DNA from: Roseococcus pinisoli
GTDB taxonomy: Bacteria > Pseudomonadota > Alphaproteobacteria > Acetobacterales > Acetobacteraceae
Length of the DNA: 64,000 bases
Direction of reading: 5' to 3'
NCBI RefSeq assembly: GCF_018413645.1
Contig: NZ_JAHCDA010000005.1
Location: 124,001-188,000, forward strand
The notes beneath the pieces are model-generated. The model saw nothing but the letters and a program-made list of their open reading frames with translations, was not told where the DNA came from and did not search any database. Below are positions 34,080 to 47,720 of this stretch, piece by piece. The position numbers and the translations under genes are program-made. The first letter of the stretch is position 1. The number at the start of each line of letters is the position of its first letter.

Positions 34080-35891
34080 ATGAACGCCATCAGCAAGCCC
34101 TCCTTCGGCGCCTATCGCGTCGTGGATCACACCTACGATGTCGTCGTGGTCGGCGCGGGCGGCGCAGGTCTGCGCGCCACCTTCGGCATGGGCGCGGCCG
34201 GGCTCAAGACCGCCTGCATCACCAAGGTGTTCCCCACCCGCTCCCACACCGTGGCCGCGCAGGGCGGCGTCGGCGCCTCGCTCGGCAACATGGGCGAGGA
34301 CGACTGGCGCTGGCACATGTACGACACCGTGAAGGGGTCGGACTGGCTCGGCGACCAGGATGCCATCGAGTACATGTGCCGTGAGGCCGTGCCCGCGATC
34401 ATCGAGCTCGAGCACTACGGCGTGCCCTTCTCCCGCACCGAGGACGGCCGCATCTACCAGCGCCCCTTCGGCGGCCACATGCAGCATTACGGCAAGACGC
34501 CGGCCATGCGCGCCTGCGCCGCGGCCGACCGCACGGGCCATGCGATCCTGCACACGCTCTACCAGCAGTCGCTCAAGCACAATTGCGAGTTCTTCGTCGA
34601 ATACATCGCCCTCGACCTCATCATGGACGATGAGGGCGTGTGCCGCGGCGTCACGGCCTGGAACCTCGAGGACGGCACGATCCACCGCTTCCGCGCCCAG
34701 ACGGTCGTGATGGCGACGGGCGGCTACGGCCGCGCCTACTTCTCCTGCACCTCCGCGCATACCTGCACGGGCGATGGCGGCGGCATGATCCTGCGCGCCG
34801 GCCTGCCGCTGCAGGACAACGAGTTCGTGCAGTTCCACCCGACCGGCATCTACGGTTCCGGCTGCCTCGTGACCGAGGGCGCGCGCGGCGAAGGCGGCTA
34901 CCTCACCAATTCCGAGGGCGAGCGCTTCATGGAGCGCTACGCGCCGACCGCGAAGGACCTCGCCTCGCGCGACGTCGTCTCGCGCGCCATGTCGATGGAG
35001 ATCCGCGAGGGCCGCGGCGTCGGCCCGCACAAGGACCACATCTACCTGCACCTGGAGCACCTGGGCGCCGAGCTGCTGCATGAGCGCCTGCCCGGCATCT
35101 CCGAGACGGCGAAGATCTTCGCCGGCGTGGACGTGACGAAGGAGCCGATCCCGATGCTCCCGACCGTCCATTACAACATGGGCGGCATCCCGACGAACAT
35201 CCACACCGAGGTGCTGCGCCCCACCGCGCAGGACCAGGATGCGGTCGTTCCCGGGCTGATGGCCGTCGGCGAGGCCGCCTGCGTGTCGGTGCACGGCGCC
35301 AACCGCCTCGGCACCAACTCCCTGCTCGACCTCGTGGTCTTCGGCCGCGCCGCCGCGCTGCGCGCCGCCGACACGATCAAGCCCGGCGCGAGCCAGCCTC
35401 CGCTGCCGCCCAAGGCCGGCGAGAACGCGCTGGATCGCCTCGATCGCGTCCGCAACGCCAAGGGCGGCACCAGCGTCGCCGAGCTGCGCCTCGACATGCA
35501 GCGCACGATGCAGACCCACGCCGCCGTCTTCCGCACCTCCGAACTGCTGAAGGAAGGCGTCGCCAAGATGGAGAAGGTGGCCGCCGGCTACCAGGACATC
35601 CGCGTGGCCGACCGTTCGCTGATCTGGAACAGCGACCTCGTCGAGGCGCTGGAACTCGACAACCTGATGGACAACGCGCTGACGACCATCGTCGGTGCGG
35701 AGGCGCGCAAGGAAAGCCGCGGCGCCCATGCCCAGGAAGACTACCCGGATCGCGACGACGTGAACTGGATGAAGCACACGCTCGCCTGGGTGAACGACAA
35801 GCGCGAGGTCAAGCTCGACTATCGCGACGTGAAGATGCGGACGCTGACCAACGAGGTTCAGGTGTTTCCGCCCAAGCCGCGGGTGTACTGA
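34080..35891 (+). CDS. sdhA: Succinate dehydrogenase flavoprotein subunit
   Basis: 603 residues. Oxidises succinate and carries covalent FAD. Seen: dinucleotide fold [17 protein letters not shown], the covalent flavin site THTVAAQGG-type sequence [20 protein letters not shown] with the flavinylated histidine in RSHT, substrate and catalytic segments [35 protein letters not shown] (with the HPTG and RGEGG motifs), and [29 protein letters not shown]-terminal helical domain with the usual length. Followed after 2 bp by sdhB. Confidence 0.97.
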   Translation: MNAISKPSFGAYRVVDHTYDVVVVGAGGAGLRATFGMGAAGLKTACITKVFPTRSHTVAAQGGVGASLGNMGEDDWRWHMYDTVKGSDWLGDQDAIEYMCREAVPAIIELEHYGVPFSRTEDGRIYQRPFGGHMQHYGKTPAMRACAAADRTGHAILHTLYQQSLKHNCEFFVEYIALDLIMDDEGVCRGVTAWNLEDGTIHRFRAQTVVMATGGYGRAYFSCTSAHTCTGDGGGMILRAGLPLQDNEFVQFHPTGIYGSGCLVTEGARGEGGYLTNSEGERFMERYAPTAKDLASRDVVSRAMSMEIREGRGVGPHKDHIYLHLEHLGAELLHERLPGISETAKIFAGVDVTKEPIPMLPTVHYNMGGIPTNIHTEVLRPTAQDQDAVVPGLMAVGEAACVSVHGANRLGTNSLLDLVVFGRAAALRAADTIKPGASQPPLPPKAGENALDRLDRVRNAKGGTSVAELRLDMQRTMQTHAAVFRTSELLKEGVAKMEKVAAGYQDIRVADRSLIWNSDLVEALELDNLMDNALTTIVGAEARKESRGAHAQEDYPDRDDVNWMKHTLAWVNDKREVKLDYRDVKMRTLTNEVQVFPPKPRVY

Positions 35892-35893
35892 TC

Positions 35894-36676
35894 ATGGCCA
35901 AATTCGCGCTCCCGAAGAACTCGACGATCACCGCCGGCAAGACCCACAAGGCCGAGCCCGGCTCGAAGAACGTCAAGACCTTCAAGATCTACCGCTGGGA
36001 TCCGGACGACGACGCCAATCCGCGGACGGACAACTACGAGCTCGATCTCGACAAGTGCGGCCCGATGGTCCTGGACGCGCTCATCAAGATCAAGAACGAG
36101 GTCGACACGACGCTGACCTTCCGGCGTTCGTGCCGCGAGGGCATCTGCGGCTCCTGCGCGATGAACATCGACGGGCTGAACACCCTGGCCTGCCTGAAGC
36201 CCATCGACGAGGTGAAGGGCGACGTCCGCATCTCGCCGCTGCCGCACATGCCGGTGGTGAAGGACCTGGTGCCCGATCTCAGCCAGGTCTACGCGCAGTA
36301 CCGCTCGATCGAGCCCTGGCTGAAGGCCGAGACGCCGCCGCCGCCGGATGAGGAGCGCCGCCAGTCGAAGGAGGAGCGCGCCAAGCTCGACGGCATGTGG
36401 GAGTGCATCCTGTGCTTCTGCTGCTCGACCTCCTGCCCGAGCTACTGGTGGAACGGCGACCGCTATCTGGGTCCGGCCATCCTGCTGGCGGCCTATCGCT
36501 GGATCGCGGACAGCCGCGACGAGGCGACCGGCGAGCGACTGGACGACCTGGAAGATCCCTTCCGACTGTACCGCTGCCACACGATCATGAACTGCACGCG
36601 GACCTGCCCCAAGGGTCTGAACCCCGCGGAAGCCATCGGCAAGATCAAGACGCTGATGGTGACGAGGCAGGGCTAA
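35894..36676 (+). CDS. sdhB: Succinate dehydrogenase iron-sulfur subunit
   Basis: 260 residues. Transfers electrons from FAD to quinone. [2Fe-2S] ligands are in [21 protein letters not shown], the [4Fe-4S] and [3Fe-4S] clusters in [16 protein letters not shown] and [17 protein letters not shown]. All ligands are present, including the CxxCxxC arrangement and the terminal proline-lysine motif. The ATG lies 2 bp after the sdhA stop. A terminator-like hairpin overlaps its stop codon. Confidence 0.97.
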   Translation: MAKFALPKNSTITAGKTHKAEPGSKNVKTFKIYRWDPDDDANPRTDNYELDLDKCGPMVLDALIKIKNEVDTTLTFRRSCREGICGSCAMNIDGLNTLACLKPIDEVKGDVRISPLPHMPVVKDLVPDLSQVYAQYRSIEPWLKAETPPPPDEERRQSKEERAKLDGMWECILCFCCSTSCPSYWWNGDRYLGPAILLAAYRWIADSRDEATGERLDDLEDPFRLYRCHTIMNCTRTCPKGLNPAEAIGKIKTLMVTRQG

Positions 36677-36692
36677 CGCCCTGCGGGGCGTT
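36675..36692 (+). terminator. Terminator hairpin after sdhB
   Basis: AACGCCC (36675-36681) and GGGCGTT (36686-36692) form a 7-bp stem with tetraloop TGCG, followed by GCTTTG. The stem begins within the sdhB stop codon. A second dyad (CCGGCC/GGCCGG, 36754-36770) lies in the same gap, so termination before the DUF1489 gene is probable but incomplete. Confidence 0.6.
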
Positions 36693-36862
36693 GCTTTGCC
36701 CTCAGACGCCGGGCGGCGGCTCCGCTGCCTGGGCTTCTCCGCCCTCTGATGCGCCGGCCGTAAAGGCCGGTTAGGCGGCGCCAGCCGGATTCTGGATCGC
36801 CCCCACAGATCGCCCCGCCCGTGGCCTTGCCCGACTCCGATCGGGCGACCATTCATTCCTTC

Positions 36863-37285
36863 ATGCTTCATCTCATCAAGCTCTCGGTCGGCTCGAAGGA
36901 CGTCGCCGGCTTGCAGGCCTGGCAGGCGGAGCGCGCGCTGACGCATCCGCCGCTGCGGCACCGCACGCGCAACCGCCCCAAGCGGCGCGACGATCTGCTG
37001 GACGGCGGCAGTATCTATTGGGTCATCGCCGGCTTCATCCAGGCCCGCCAGCGGATCGTGGACCTCATCGACGACACGATGGAGGACGGCTCGGCCTGCG
37101 TGGGCATCGTGCTGGACCCGCTGCTGGTGCCGGTCGCGGCCCGGGCGATGAAGGCGTTCCAGGGCTGGCGCTACCTGGAGCCCGATGCCGCCCCGCCCGA
37201 CCTTGCGGACCACAGCACCGCGCCCGGCATCGAGGGCCTGCCCCCTGCCCTTCGCGCCGCTCTGCGCGAGGCCCGCCTGATCTGA
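36863..37285 (+). CDS. DUF1489 family protein
   Basis: 140 residues if started at ATG 36863. The sequence MLHLIKLSVGSKDVAGLQAWQAERALTHPPLRHRTRNRPKRRDDLLDGGSIYWVIAGFIQARQRIVDL (in parts) and the central DPLLVPVAARAMKAFQGWRYLE match DUF1489, a cytosolic alphaproteobacterial family of unknown function. The natural N-terminus of the family begins with a hydrophobic-leucine motif like MLHLIKL, so ATG 36863 was chosen over GTG 36821. No good ribosome binding site is seen for either. Terminator-like hairpins separate it from sdhB. Confidence 0.82.
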   Translation: MLHLIKLSVGSKDVAGLQAWQAERALTHPPLRHRTRNRPKRRDDLLDGGSIYWVIAGFIQARQRIVDLIDDTMEDGSACVGIVLDPLLVPVAARAMKAFQGWRYLEPDAAPPDLADHSTAPGIEGLPPALRAALREARLI

Positions 37286-37345
37286 ATTCCCGTCAGGGGC
37301 CGGGGATCGACGCGATCCCCGGCGGGTTCGAGGCTGAGCCCCGCC

Positions 37346-38755
37346 CTACTTCTTCTCGCCCAGGTCCCAGTACATCCCGGCGAAGGCGATCAGCCCTTCC
37401 CGCGCCGGCCCCGGCAGAAGGTGCTCGTCCGGCCCATGCTGCTTGCAGCCGTTGTAGCTGTGCGGCACCCAGATCAGCGGCACGTCCAGATGGTCCACGA
37501 AGACGTCGCCCGGCAGGCCGCCCGAGGAGTTCGGGATCACCTGCACATGCTTGCCCAGGGACTTCTCCATGCTCTCCCGCGCCCAGATGACCCAGGGATG
37601 GGAGGGCGAGGTCCGCGAGGCCGGCATGCGGACGAAGGCATTGGCGATCGCGACGTTCTCGAGGCCATGGGCATCGAGGTGCTTGCGCAGGGCAGGCTCG
37701 AAGCCGGCGGTGTCGCTGTCGACCGTGTAGCGGATCTGGCAATGCGCGCGGGCATCCGGCGCGACCGCATTCACCGGATTCTCCGGGCGGCCGCTGACCA
37801 TGGCGAGGATGATGAGGCTGTTCCAGCCGTAGATCTTCTCCGCCGCCGTAAGGCCCGGCTCGCCCCAGTCGGCATCGATCGTCGCCGCCTCGCCGCCGCC
37901 GCCGACCTCGCAGCCGGACAATACGCCGCGGACATCAGCGGGAACACCGTTCCGGGGCAGCCAGTCGCGCACCAGGATCTTGCCGTTGCGATCCATCATG
38001 GTGCCGATGGCATGGGCGAGGATGACGGCCGGGTCGGTCGTCAGGCCACCCCAATGGCCGGAATGCACGCCGCCGTCGCGCAGCTTCACCTCCAGGTCGA
38101 AATGGAACGTGCCGCGCGTGCCGGTGGCGATGGTCGGGACCTCGGGCATCACGCGCGGGCCGTCGCTGGCGATCAGCACGTCGGAAGCCAGCAGCTTCGC
38201 GTTCTGGGCCACGAAATCCCGCAGGCCTAGGCTGCCGCGTTCCTCGGCCGTCTCCAGCACCAGCTTCACGTTGGCGCCGAGCTTGCCGCCGCGCGCGGCC
38301 AGGACAGCCTCCAGCGCCATCAGGTTGATGACGTGCTGGCCCTTATTGTCCGCCGTGCCGCGCCCGTACCACTTGCCGTCGCGCTCGGTGAGCTCCCAGG
38401 GCTTCAGCCCCTCGCTCCATTGATCGTCCAGACCGCGCACCGTGTCGCCATGGCCATAGAGAAGCGCCGTCGGCCGCTCCGGATCCTCGGTCCGCTCGGC
38501 GGTCAGGATGGGGCCGAAACCCTCCCGCGGATTGGGGTGAATCGTCACCGAGGTGAAGCCCAGGCGTTCGGCCCAAGGCTTGATGGCCTCTTCGAGATAT
38601 TGCGTCAGGTAGGGGGCGTGGCCCGGCTCCTGCGAGGTCGAGGGAATCGCGACGAAGTCCGACAGGCGGGCCTTCAGCTTGCCCTCGTCGAACATCGCGG
38701 CGGCCCGGGCGAGCGCGTCTTCCCGGGAACCTGTCTCAATCGTCATCTCAGCCAT
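37346..38755 (-). CDS. M20 family metallopeptidase (dipeptidase-like)
   Basis: 469 residues, dizinc aminoacylase/dipeptidase. Seen: metal ligands in LLYGHGDTV (H), GRGTADNKGQ (D), ETAEERGS (E-E pair with the general base), and HSGHWGG; the C-terminal histidine is in GCKQHGPDEH. The lid domain contains YGWNSLIILAMVSGRPENPVNAVAP. ATG 38755 gives MAEMTIETGSRED; the frame is open to 38782 and a third start (38746) is possible because ribosome binding site spacing is poor. First gene of its unit, divergent from no neighbour; it is followed by DUF1489 convergently. Substrate probably small peptides or N-acyl amino acids. Confidence 0.88.
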   Translation of the reverse strand: MAEMTIETGSREDALARAAAMFDEGKLKARLSDFVAIPSTSQEPGHAPYLTQYLEEAIKPWAERLGFTSVTIHPNPREGFGPILTAERTEDPERPTALLYGHGDTVRGLDDQWSEGLKPWELTERDGKWYGRGTADNKGQHVINLMALEAVLAARGGKLGANVKLVLETAEERGSLGLRDFVAQNAKLLASDVLIASDGPRVMPEVPTIATGTRGTFHFDLEVKLRDGGVHSGHWGGLTTDPAVILAHAIGTMMDRNGKILVRDWLPRNGVPADVRGVLSGCEVGGGGEAATIDADWGEPGLTAAEKIYGWNSLIILAMVSGRPENPVNAVAPDARAHCQIRYTVDSDTAGFEPALRKHLDAHGLENVAIANAFVRMPASRTSPSHPWVIWARESMEKSLGKHVQVIPNSSGGLPGDVFVDHLDVPLIWVPHSYNGCKQHGPDEHLLPGPAREGLIAFAGMYWDLGEKK

Positions 38756-38813
38756 TACCTTTCTACCCAGGAAGCGCCGCAAACTGCCGCGCCTCGCCGT
38801 TTTCGTCCATGGG

Positions 38814-41617
38814 TCAGGGGGAGTGCTCGGCGCGCCAGCGCAGCCACTGCGCGACCTCCACGAGGCGGCGCGGCCGCTGGCTCGGCCCCGTCAGGCGCAG
38901 CCCGACATCGGGCGCGCCCTCGGCCACCGGCATGGTCACCCTGAGGCCGAGAACGTCCCGCGCCAGATCGACCTGACCGCCGAGGCGCATCGCCGCTCCG
39001 CCATCCCCCTCCAGCGTCGCCTCGTCGACGGTGACGGTGCCGCCCGCGATCGAAAGGCTCGCCGTGGCGCTCTGGATCGCGGTGGCGCCGCCCTGCAGCG
39101 CCGCGCGCAGCCCGGCCTCCGCCCCGCGCAGGTCTTCCTGGCGAAGCGCCGCGGCGGCCGCCGTGCCGTCGAGGCCCTGCAGCACGCCCTCGCGCCAGTT
39201 GAGCCGCGCCTCGCCGCCCAGCCCCTCGACGAGGGCAGCCGGCGCATTCCCCGCGCTGTTCAACCTGAATTCGCCGGAAAGCCGGCCCGCGGAGATATCC
39301 ACCGGGCGTCCCGTCAGCGGGCCGTCGAGCACCACGTCGCTGAAGCTGCCCTCGGCCGAGACGCGCGCGGTCGGGCCGCGCTCCAGCCGGAGCGCACCGG
39401 CCAGCGTGCCGCCGGCGATATTCGCCCGCAGCTCCTCGATCCGCAGCGTCGCCGCATCGGTCCGGAGCTGGGCGGAGGCCTGCTCCAGGGCCGGCAGGTC
39501 CAGCGGCTCGACCCGCTCGGCGGTCAGCGCGACGTCCAGCGCCGGGCCGGACCAGGCGCCGAGCTCCAGGTCCCGCCAGGCCGGCAGCGGCAGCCTCTCC
39601 AGCGCCAGGCGGCCGGTGGCCGCGCCTCCCTCCCCGAGGGCGAGCTGGCCGCGGCCGCGCAGCTGCCCGGCCACGACATCGAAGCTCTCGGCGCTCCAGC
39701 CTTCCGGCCGGCGGGCCAGGCTGGCGATCAGCGAGAAGGAGCCCTCGCCCAGCCATTGCGGCGCCGGGCGCTCCGTCAGCACGCCGATCATGCGGGCGGC
39801 GCCGGGATGGCGGAGGGTGAACGTACCCTGGCCGAGCCCCTTGGCGACGTCGATCGTGGCCTGGGACTCGATGCGCGCCTCCGAGAGGTCGCCCTCGACG
39901 CGCAGGGGCAAGGCGTCCAGCGGGCCCGCGCCGCTGGCGCGCAGCCGCAGCGGCAGGCCGGCGAGGCCCGGCCTCTCCAACCCCAGCCGGGCGAGAAGCG
40001 GCCCCGCGAGGCCCTCCGCCTCCAGGGTCAGGTCGCTGACCCGGTCGGCCGCGAGGGTACCGGCCAGCGCCACGTCCAGGCCCAGATGGCGGCCGGCCAG
40101 GCGGCGCAGCAGCAGCCGGCCGTTCTCGACCGCGCCATCCACCGCCACGCGCTCCCAGGCCGATGGGCCCAGGCTCAGCCGGTCGAAGCCGAGCCGGAGC
40201 TGGAAATCGGCATTGGCCCCGGCCTCGCGGAGGGAGGCGAGGAGCTCGGCGGGGGTGAGGCCCGCCTCCAGCCGATCGAAATCCAGCCCGAGGGCGAGGG
40301 TCGGCCGCGACTGCTGGCGCCAGACGAAGCCGCCCGTCGCGCGAGTGGGGCCGAGCTGCGCGGTCAGGTCGGTCGCCGTGACCTGCGTGCCCTCCCAGGA
40401 CAGGCGCAGCTGACCTTCGGAGGTCCCCGGCGGCAGGAGCTGGCGCGCCGGCAGGGCGATCGCCTCGGCCAGCTGCTCCGCCCGTGCCGAACGCCAGCGC
40501 AGGGCAAGGTCGAGGCGGGGGCCGGCGCTGGCGCCGGAAAGCTCGATGGTCGTCTCGCCCGGAAGCTCGGCCGAGACGTCGGTAAGCGTCAGCCGCTCGC
40601 CCTGCAGGAAGGCGGCGCCGCGCAGCTTGCGCAGCCGCAGCGGACCGAGCGTCGCCCCCTCGGCGGAGATGTCGAGCGAGACGGGCACGGCCTGCGGCCC
40701 GGCGCCCCGCAGGGCGGCCAGCCAGGGCTCGACCTCGAGGCGCGGCGTGGCGAGGGTCAGGTCGAAGCGCGGCTCGCGCCCCAGCCGCAGCAGCGCCGAG
40801 CCGCGCACGGATTGCCCGCCGACCTCGAGCGCGAGCTGTCGCGCGGTCAGCACCTCGGCGCCAGCCACGAGGCTCGACGTCGCGCGGAAGGGCCCGGGCG
40901 GGGCCGGGAGGACGGCGGCGAGGTCGGGCCCGGAGATCTCCAGGCGGCCCTCGAAGCCGCCTTCGGCCAGCAGGGCGCCGCGCGCCTGCAGGTTCACGCT
41001 GGCATGGCTCGCGGAGACGTCGAGCGGCGCGATGCCGTCGTCGCCCGCGCGGCCCAGCGTCGCCTGGAAGCGCACCGGCCGGCCGCGCCAGACCAGCGCG
41101 CCCTCGGCGGTCAACGCCTCGGCGGGGCTGCCGGCGGTGAGGCGGGCCGAGACGCCCTCGAGCAGCGCGCCGCCGATGGAGATCCGGCTCTCCTCGAGCC
41201 GCGCATCGAGGGCGGTCAGGCGCGGCAGCGGCGCCAGGGCCGGCAGGGAGGTGGGCGGCCAGGGCAGCCGGATATCCGCGCCGACCAGCGCGAGCTCCCG
41301 CACCTTGATCCGGCCGAGCAGGAGCGCGCCCAGGTCGAGCCGCAGCCGCAGGGCGCGGGCGGACATGCGGACATCGTCGCCGGTCTGGCCGATGACGACG
41401 CGCGAGGCCTCCAGCCGCGGCTGGGGCAGCAGCTCCAGCGTGACCGGGCCCTCGAGCCAGACCGGGCGGCCCAGCCGCTCGGAGGCGATGGCCGCGATGG
41501 TGCCGCTATGGCGGTCCCAATCGAGCCATTTCGGCACCACATAGGCACCGGCGGCCGCAGCGCCGGCCAAGCCCAGAACGAGCGCGAGGGTGAGCCCGCG
41601 CGCGGACGCCAATCGCT

Positions 41618-41621
<4 letters not shown>
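38814..41621 (-). CDS. AsmA-family envelope protein
   Basis: 935 residues. One N-terminal membrane helix ([21 protein letters not shown]) followed by a long repetitive beta-rich region with the AsmA start pattern ([39 protein letters not shown]), and the C-terminal AsmA-like segment (FNLNSAGN-type [61 protein letters not shown] in parts). Such proteins span the periplasm and are involved in lipid transfer to the outer membrane. The TTG at 41621 overlaps the stop of the 5-oxoprolinase-like gene (TTGA) and GGGGAG lies 4 nt upstream. Functional link to the hydantoinase gene is not obvious; translational coupling is clear. Confidence 0.82.
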
Positions 41622-45265
<3,644 letters not shown>

Positions 45266-45363
45266 ACAGAAGACTCCTCGCGCCCTTGTCGCTTTGCAGG
45301 CCCGGGGCGTGGCGCGCAAGGGGTTCGACGTGTTACCTCGGTCGGGAGACGAGAGGATCGGTA

Positions 45364-46125
45364 TTGGGCTTCTGGGGCAAGATCATCGGCGGCGTCGCGG
45401 GCTTCGCGACCGGCGGTCCGGTCGGCGCGGTGATGGGCGCCATGGCCGGCCATGCGGCCGACAATGCCGCGCGCCTGGGCCCCAACGCCGCCAACATGGC
45501 CGCGATGCTGGGCTCGCGCGAGCAGCTCTTCGCCATCTCGGTCGTCGTGCTCTCGGCCAAGCTCGCCAAGTGCGACGGCCCGGTGGTGCGCGCCGAGATC
45601 GACGCCTTCAAGCGGATGTTCCGCATCCCGCCGCAGAACATGAAGGACGTGGCCGAGCTCTTCGACGAGGCGCGGAAGACCTCCAAGGAGTTCGAGGCCT
45701 TCGCCGACCGCCTGGGCGAGGCCTTCGCCGCCGACCGGCACATGCTGGAGGACGTGCTGGGCGCGCTCTTCGAGATCGCCCGCGCCGACGGCCCTCTCAC
45801 GCGGGGCGAGGTGCGCTTCCTGCAGCGCGTGCAGGTGGGCTTCCGGCTGGAGGCCCAGGAATGGGAGCGCGCCCGCGACGGCCATGCCCGGCCCGGCGCC
45901 CGCGCCGGCGACATGCCCGGCGTGGACGCCTATGCGGTGCTCGGCCTGCCGAAGGACGCCACGGACACGCAGGTCCGCGCTGCCTGGCGCAAGCTGATGC
46001 GCGAGAACCATCCGGACGCCATGGCCTCCCGCGGGGCGCCGCAGGACCTGATCCAGCGGGCGACCGGCAAGGTGGCCGAGATCAACTCCGCCTGGGACCG
46101 CATCAAGCGCGAGCGCAAGCTTTGA
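45364..46125 (+). CDS. TerB/DnaJ-domain co-chaperone (DjlA-like)
   Basis: 253 residues. N-terminal glycine-rich segment ([29 protein letters not shown]) that can be a membrane anchor; a TerB-like helical domain ([59 protein letters not shown]); and a C-terminal J domain of about 60 residues with [30 protein letters not shown], where the HPD for DnaK stimulation is present. The TTG at 45364 has AGGA 6 nt upstream and is preferred over the ATG at 45286 whose extra residues are not family-like. Domain order equals DjlA. Divergent from the hydantoinase gene; the amidase follows. Confidence 0.82.
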   Translation: MGFWGKIIGGVAGFATGGPVGAVMGAMAGHAADNAARLGPNAANMAAMLGSREQLFAISVVVLSAKLAKCDGPVVRAEIDAFKRMFRIPPQNMKDVAELFDEARKTSKEFEAFADRLGEAFAADRHMLEDVLGALFEIARADGPLTRGEVRFLQRVQVGFRLEAQEWERARDGHARPGARAGDMPGVDAYAVLGLPKDATDTQVRAAWRKLMRENHPDAMASRGAPQDLIQRATGKVAEINSAWDRIKRERKL

Positions 46126-46156
46126 GCCGCCACCGGACCGAGCGCGAGCCCCAGCC

Positions 46157-46834
46157 TTGAGCCTGCGGATCACGGAGCTTCCCTCTCCGAATGTCGGCCC
46201 GCGGCCGGAGGGGGCCGTCATCGACACCCTCCTGCTGCACTATACGGGCATGACCTCCGGCGCCGAGGCGATCGCCCGGCTGCGCGACCCCGAGGCCGTG
46301 GTCTCCTCCCACTACGTGGTGGAAGAGGACGGCCAGGTCTTCCGCCTGGTGCCCGAGGGCCTGCGGGCCCGGCATGCCGGCATCTCCTTCTGGCGCGGGC
46401 GCGAGGCGCTGAACGACGTCTCGGTGGGCATCGAGATCGTCAATCCGGGCCACGAATGGGGCTACCGCCACTTCCCGGCGCTGCAGATGGCCGCCGTCGC
46501 GGATCTCTGCCTGGAGATCCTGGGCCGCCATCCCATCCCGGCGCGCAACGTGATCGGCCACAGCGACGTGGCGCCCGACCGCAAGCAGGATCCGGGCGAG
46601 CTCTTCGACTGGCAGGGCCTGGCGCGGAACGGCATCGGCCTCTGGCCCGCCCAGGACGGCCCGGCCGAGGGCGATCCGCGCGAACTGCTCGGCCGCATCG
46701 GCTACCGCACCGACCTGGAGCTGCCTGTGCTCATCACCGCCTTCCAGCGCCACTGGCGGCCGGAGCGCGTGGACGGCGTGGCGGATGCCGGCACGCTGGC
46801 GCGGATGCGGGGCCTGCTCGCCGCCATCGGCTAG
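46157..46834 (+). CDS. N-acetylmuramoyl-L-alanine amidase, AmpD-like with peptidoglycan-binding domain
   Basis: 225 residues. Zinc amidase cleaving the MurNAc-peptide bond. Seen: the first histidine in TLLLHYTGM, SSHYVVEEDGQVFRLVPEGLRARHAGISFW, SVGIEIVNPGHEWG and VIGHSDVAPDRKQDPGELFDW with the second histidine and catalytic region, then a short C-terminal PG-binding-like domain (LGRIGYRTD, LITAFQRHWRPERVDGVADAGTLARMRGLL). TTG 46157 is the only reasonable start and has no strong ribosome binding site; no signal peptide is seen, so cytosolic recycling like AmpD is more likely than a secreted amidase. It lies beside the cell wall cluster, separated by rnpB. Confidence 0.88.
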   Translation: MSLRITELPSPNVGPRPEGAVIDTLLLHYTGMTSGAEAIARLRDPEAVVSSHYVVEEDGQVFRLVPEGLRARHAGISFWRGREALNDVSVGIEIVNPGHEWGYRHFPALQMAAVADLCLEILGRHPIPARNVIGHSDVAPDRKQDPGELFDWQGLARNGIGLWPAQDGPAEGDPRELLGRIGYRTDLELPVLITAFQRHWRPERVDGVADAGTLARMRGLLAAIG

Positions 46835-46917
46835 CCGCAACACGCCCGCCAGATCATCGCGCCAAGGCCGAATCCGACCGCACAGCGGGCGGCGCCGCTC
46901 TCACGCGGCGAAGGCAA

Positions 46918-46932
46918 GGCGGCGGAGCCGCC
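46918..46932 (-). terminator. Hairpin downstream of rnpB
   Basis: GGCGGC and GCCGCC around a 3-nt loop lie about 25-35 bp after the 3' end of the RNase P RNA on its strand, in a GC-rich stretch. The T-tract behind it is short (TTGCC), so it is a weak candidate. Confidence 0.35.
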
Positions 46933-46954
46933 GCCCGCCGTCTTAGGGGAAAAT

Positions 46955-47342
46955 GATGCCGGGCGGCCTGTAAGCCGGGTTCTGTCTTGGCCCGAAGACC
47001 ATGGACGACCATTCCTCTGGGACCCGCGTTGCCGCGGGCCTCGCGCGGCCAACCCGGAGGACGGGGCGGAAATGCCCCTGCTTGCGCTGCCCTCCCTATT
47101 CGGCCTTGCTCCCGGTGGGGTTTGCCGTGCCGCCGCCATTGCTGGAAGCGCGGTGGGCTCTTACCCCACCGTTTCACCCTTGCCATGCGCGCCGAGGCGG
47201 TCATGGCGGTCTGTTCTCTGTGGCACTTTCCCTAGGCTCTCGCCCGCCGGCCATTGGCCGGCACCGTATTTCCGTGGAGCCCGGACTTTCCTCCAGCCCA
47301 ACGATCGCTCGCCAGGCCAGCGGCCGTCCAGCCGCCCGACAC
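46955..47342 (-). ncRNA. rnpB: RNase P RNA (bacterial type A)
   Basis: About 390-nt catalytic RNA that trims the 5' ends of pre-tRNAs. Identified by the universally conserved core GGAGGAAAGTCCGGGCTCC (complement of 47276-47294), the GGTAAGAGCCCACC segment near 47150, and the 3' ACAGAACCCGGCTTACA (46968-46984 region). The P1 helix closes it: GTCGGGCGGC at the 5' end (47340-47331) pairs, with one G-U, with GCCGCCCGGC at the 3' end (46967-46958). Ends are therefore accurate to a few bases. The 100 bp upstream on its strand contain a TTGACC but no good -10. The short open frames on both strands here are shadows of this RNA. Confidence 0.95.
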
Positions 47343-47364
47343 CGCGCGATACCTGCTCCGGCCA

Positions 47365-47398
47365 TTGGAATGGGTCAAGCGGCATTCTGTGCTATAAA
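47365..47398 (+). promoter_or_regulatory. Candidate dcw promoter (extended -10)
   Basis: TGCTATAAA (TG at 47390-47391, TATAAA at 47393-47398) is a good extended -10 element. TTGGAA at 47365-47370 is 22 nt upstream, too far for a normal -35, as is tolerated by extended -10 promoters. Transcription would begin around 47405 and leave a leader of about 315 nt before mraZ. It sits next to the rnpB 5' end on the other strand. Confidence 0.45.
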
Positions 47399-47615
47399 TG
47401 CCACAGACGCCACCCAACACGCACCCCCCTGAAGGTCAGGTTTTAATTTTCTCGCATAAATCTTTGAAAAAATTACCGAAGACCCTCAAGACCCCACCCA
47501 GACCAGAGTCGTTATCCCTTGATCGCCCACGTTCTCCCATCTAAAACCACTTTCAGCCCAGGACAGATGGACACGCTCGGGGGGGCGAGCCGTTTGGAAA
47601 GGGCTGGTCGGGCGA

Positions 47616-47706
47616 GCCGGCAAGGTTCCGGGGGGGACTTTGCCGGCCGCTGCTCCCGCCCAGAGCGGAGCAGCCGGCACTCCCCCTGTGGCGCATTGAG
47701 CAGGGG
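47616..47706 (+). promoter_or_regulatory. mraZ leader with mutually exclusive hairpins
   Basis: Segments A (GCCGGCA, 47616-47622) and C (GCCGGCA, 47673-47679) are identical; segment B (TGCCGGC, 47641-47647) complements both. A:B gives a 7-8 bp stem with a G7 loop; B:C gives a stem extended by GCTGCTCC/GGAGCAGC (47649-47656 with 47667-47674). CCCCTG/CAGGGG (47683-47688 with 47701-47706) then forms a third hairpin including the only AGGGG before mraZ. Two TGG boxes at 47595 and 47605 have the 10-nt spacing of MraZ sites. Confidence 0.4.
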
Positions 47707-47720
47707 CATCCGACAGAACG

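Larger units (their letters stand above)
47343..47720. other. Divergent rnpB / dcw regulatory region and mraZ leader
   Basis: 378 bases without a gene. It holds the promoters of rnpB (minus) and of the dcw cluster (plus), an A/T-rich patch at 47440-47480, two runs of seven G (47579-47585 and 47630-47636), a direct repeat GGGCGAGCC (47583 and 47610), and the competing hairpins annotated separately. Confidence 0.6.

Noticed and set aside
36821-36862. GTG 36821 as the start of the DUF1489 gene
   Set aside because: The family begins at MLHLIKL-like sequence encoded from 36863; the extra 14 residues are not conserved in pattern.
46831-47446. Several short open frames around 46.8-47.4 kb on both strands
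   Set aside because: They coincide with the RNase P RNA and its flanks and have no protein similarity.
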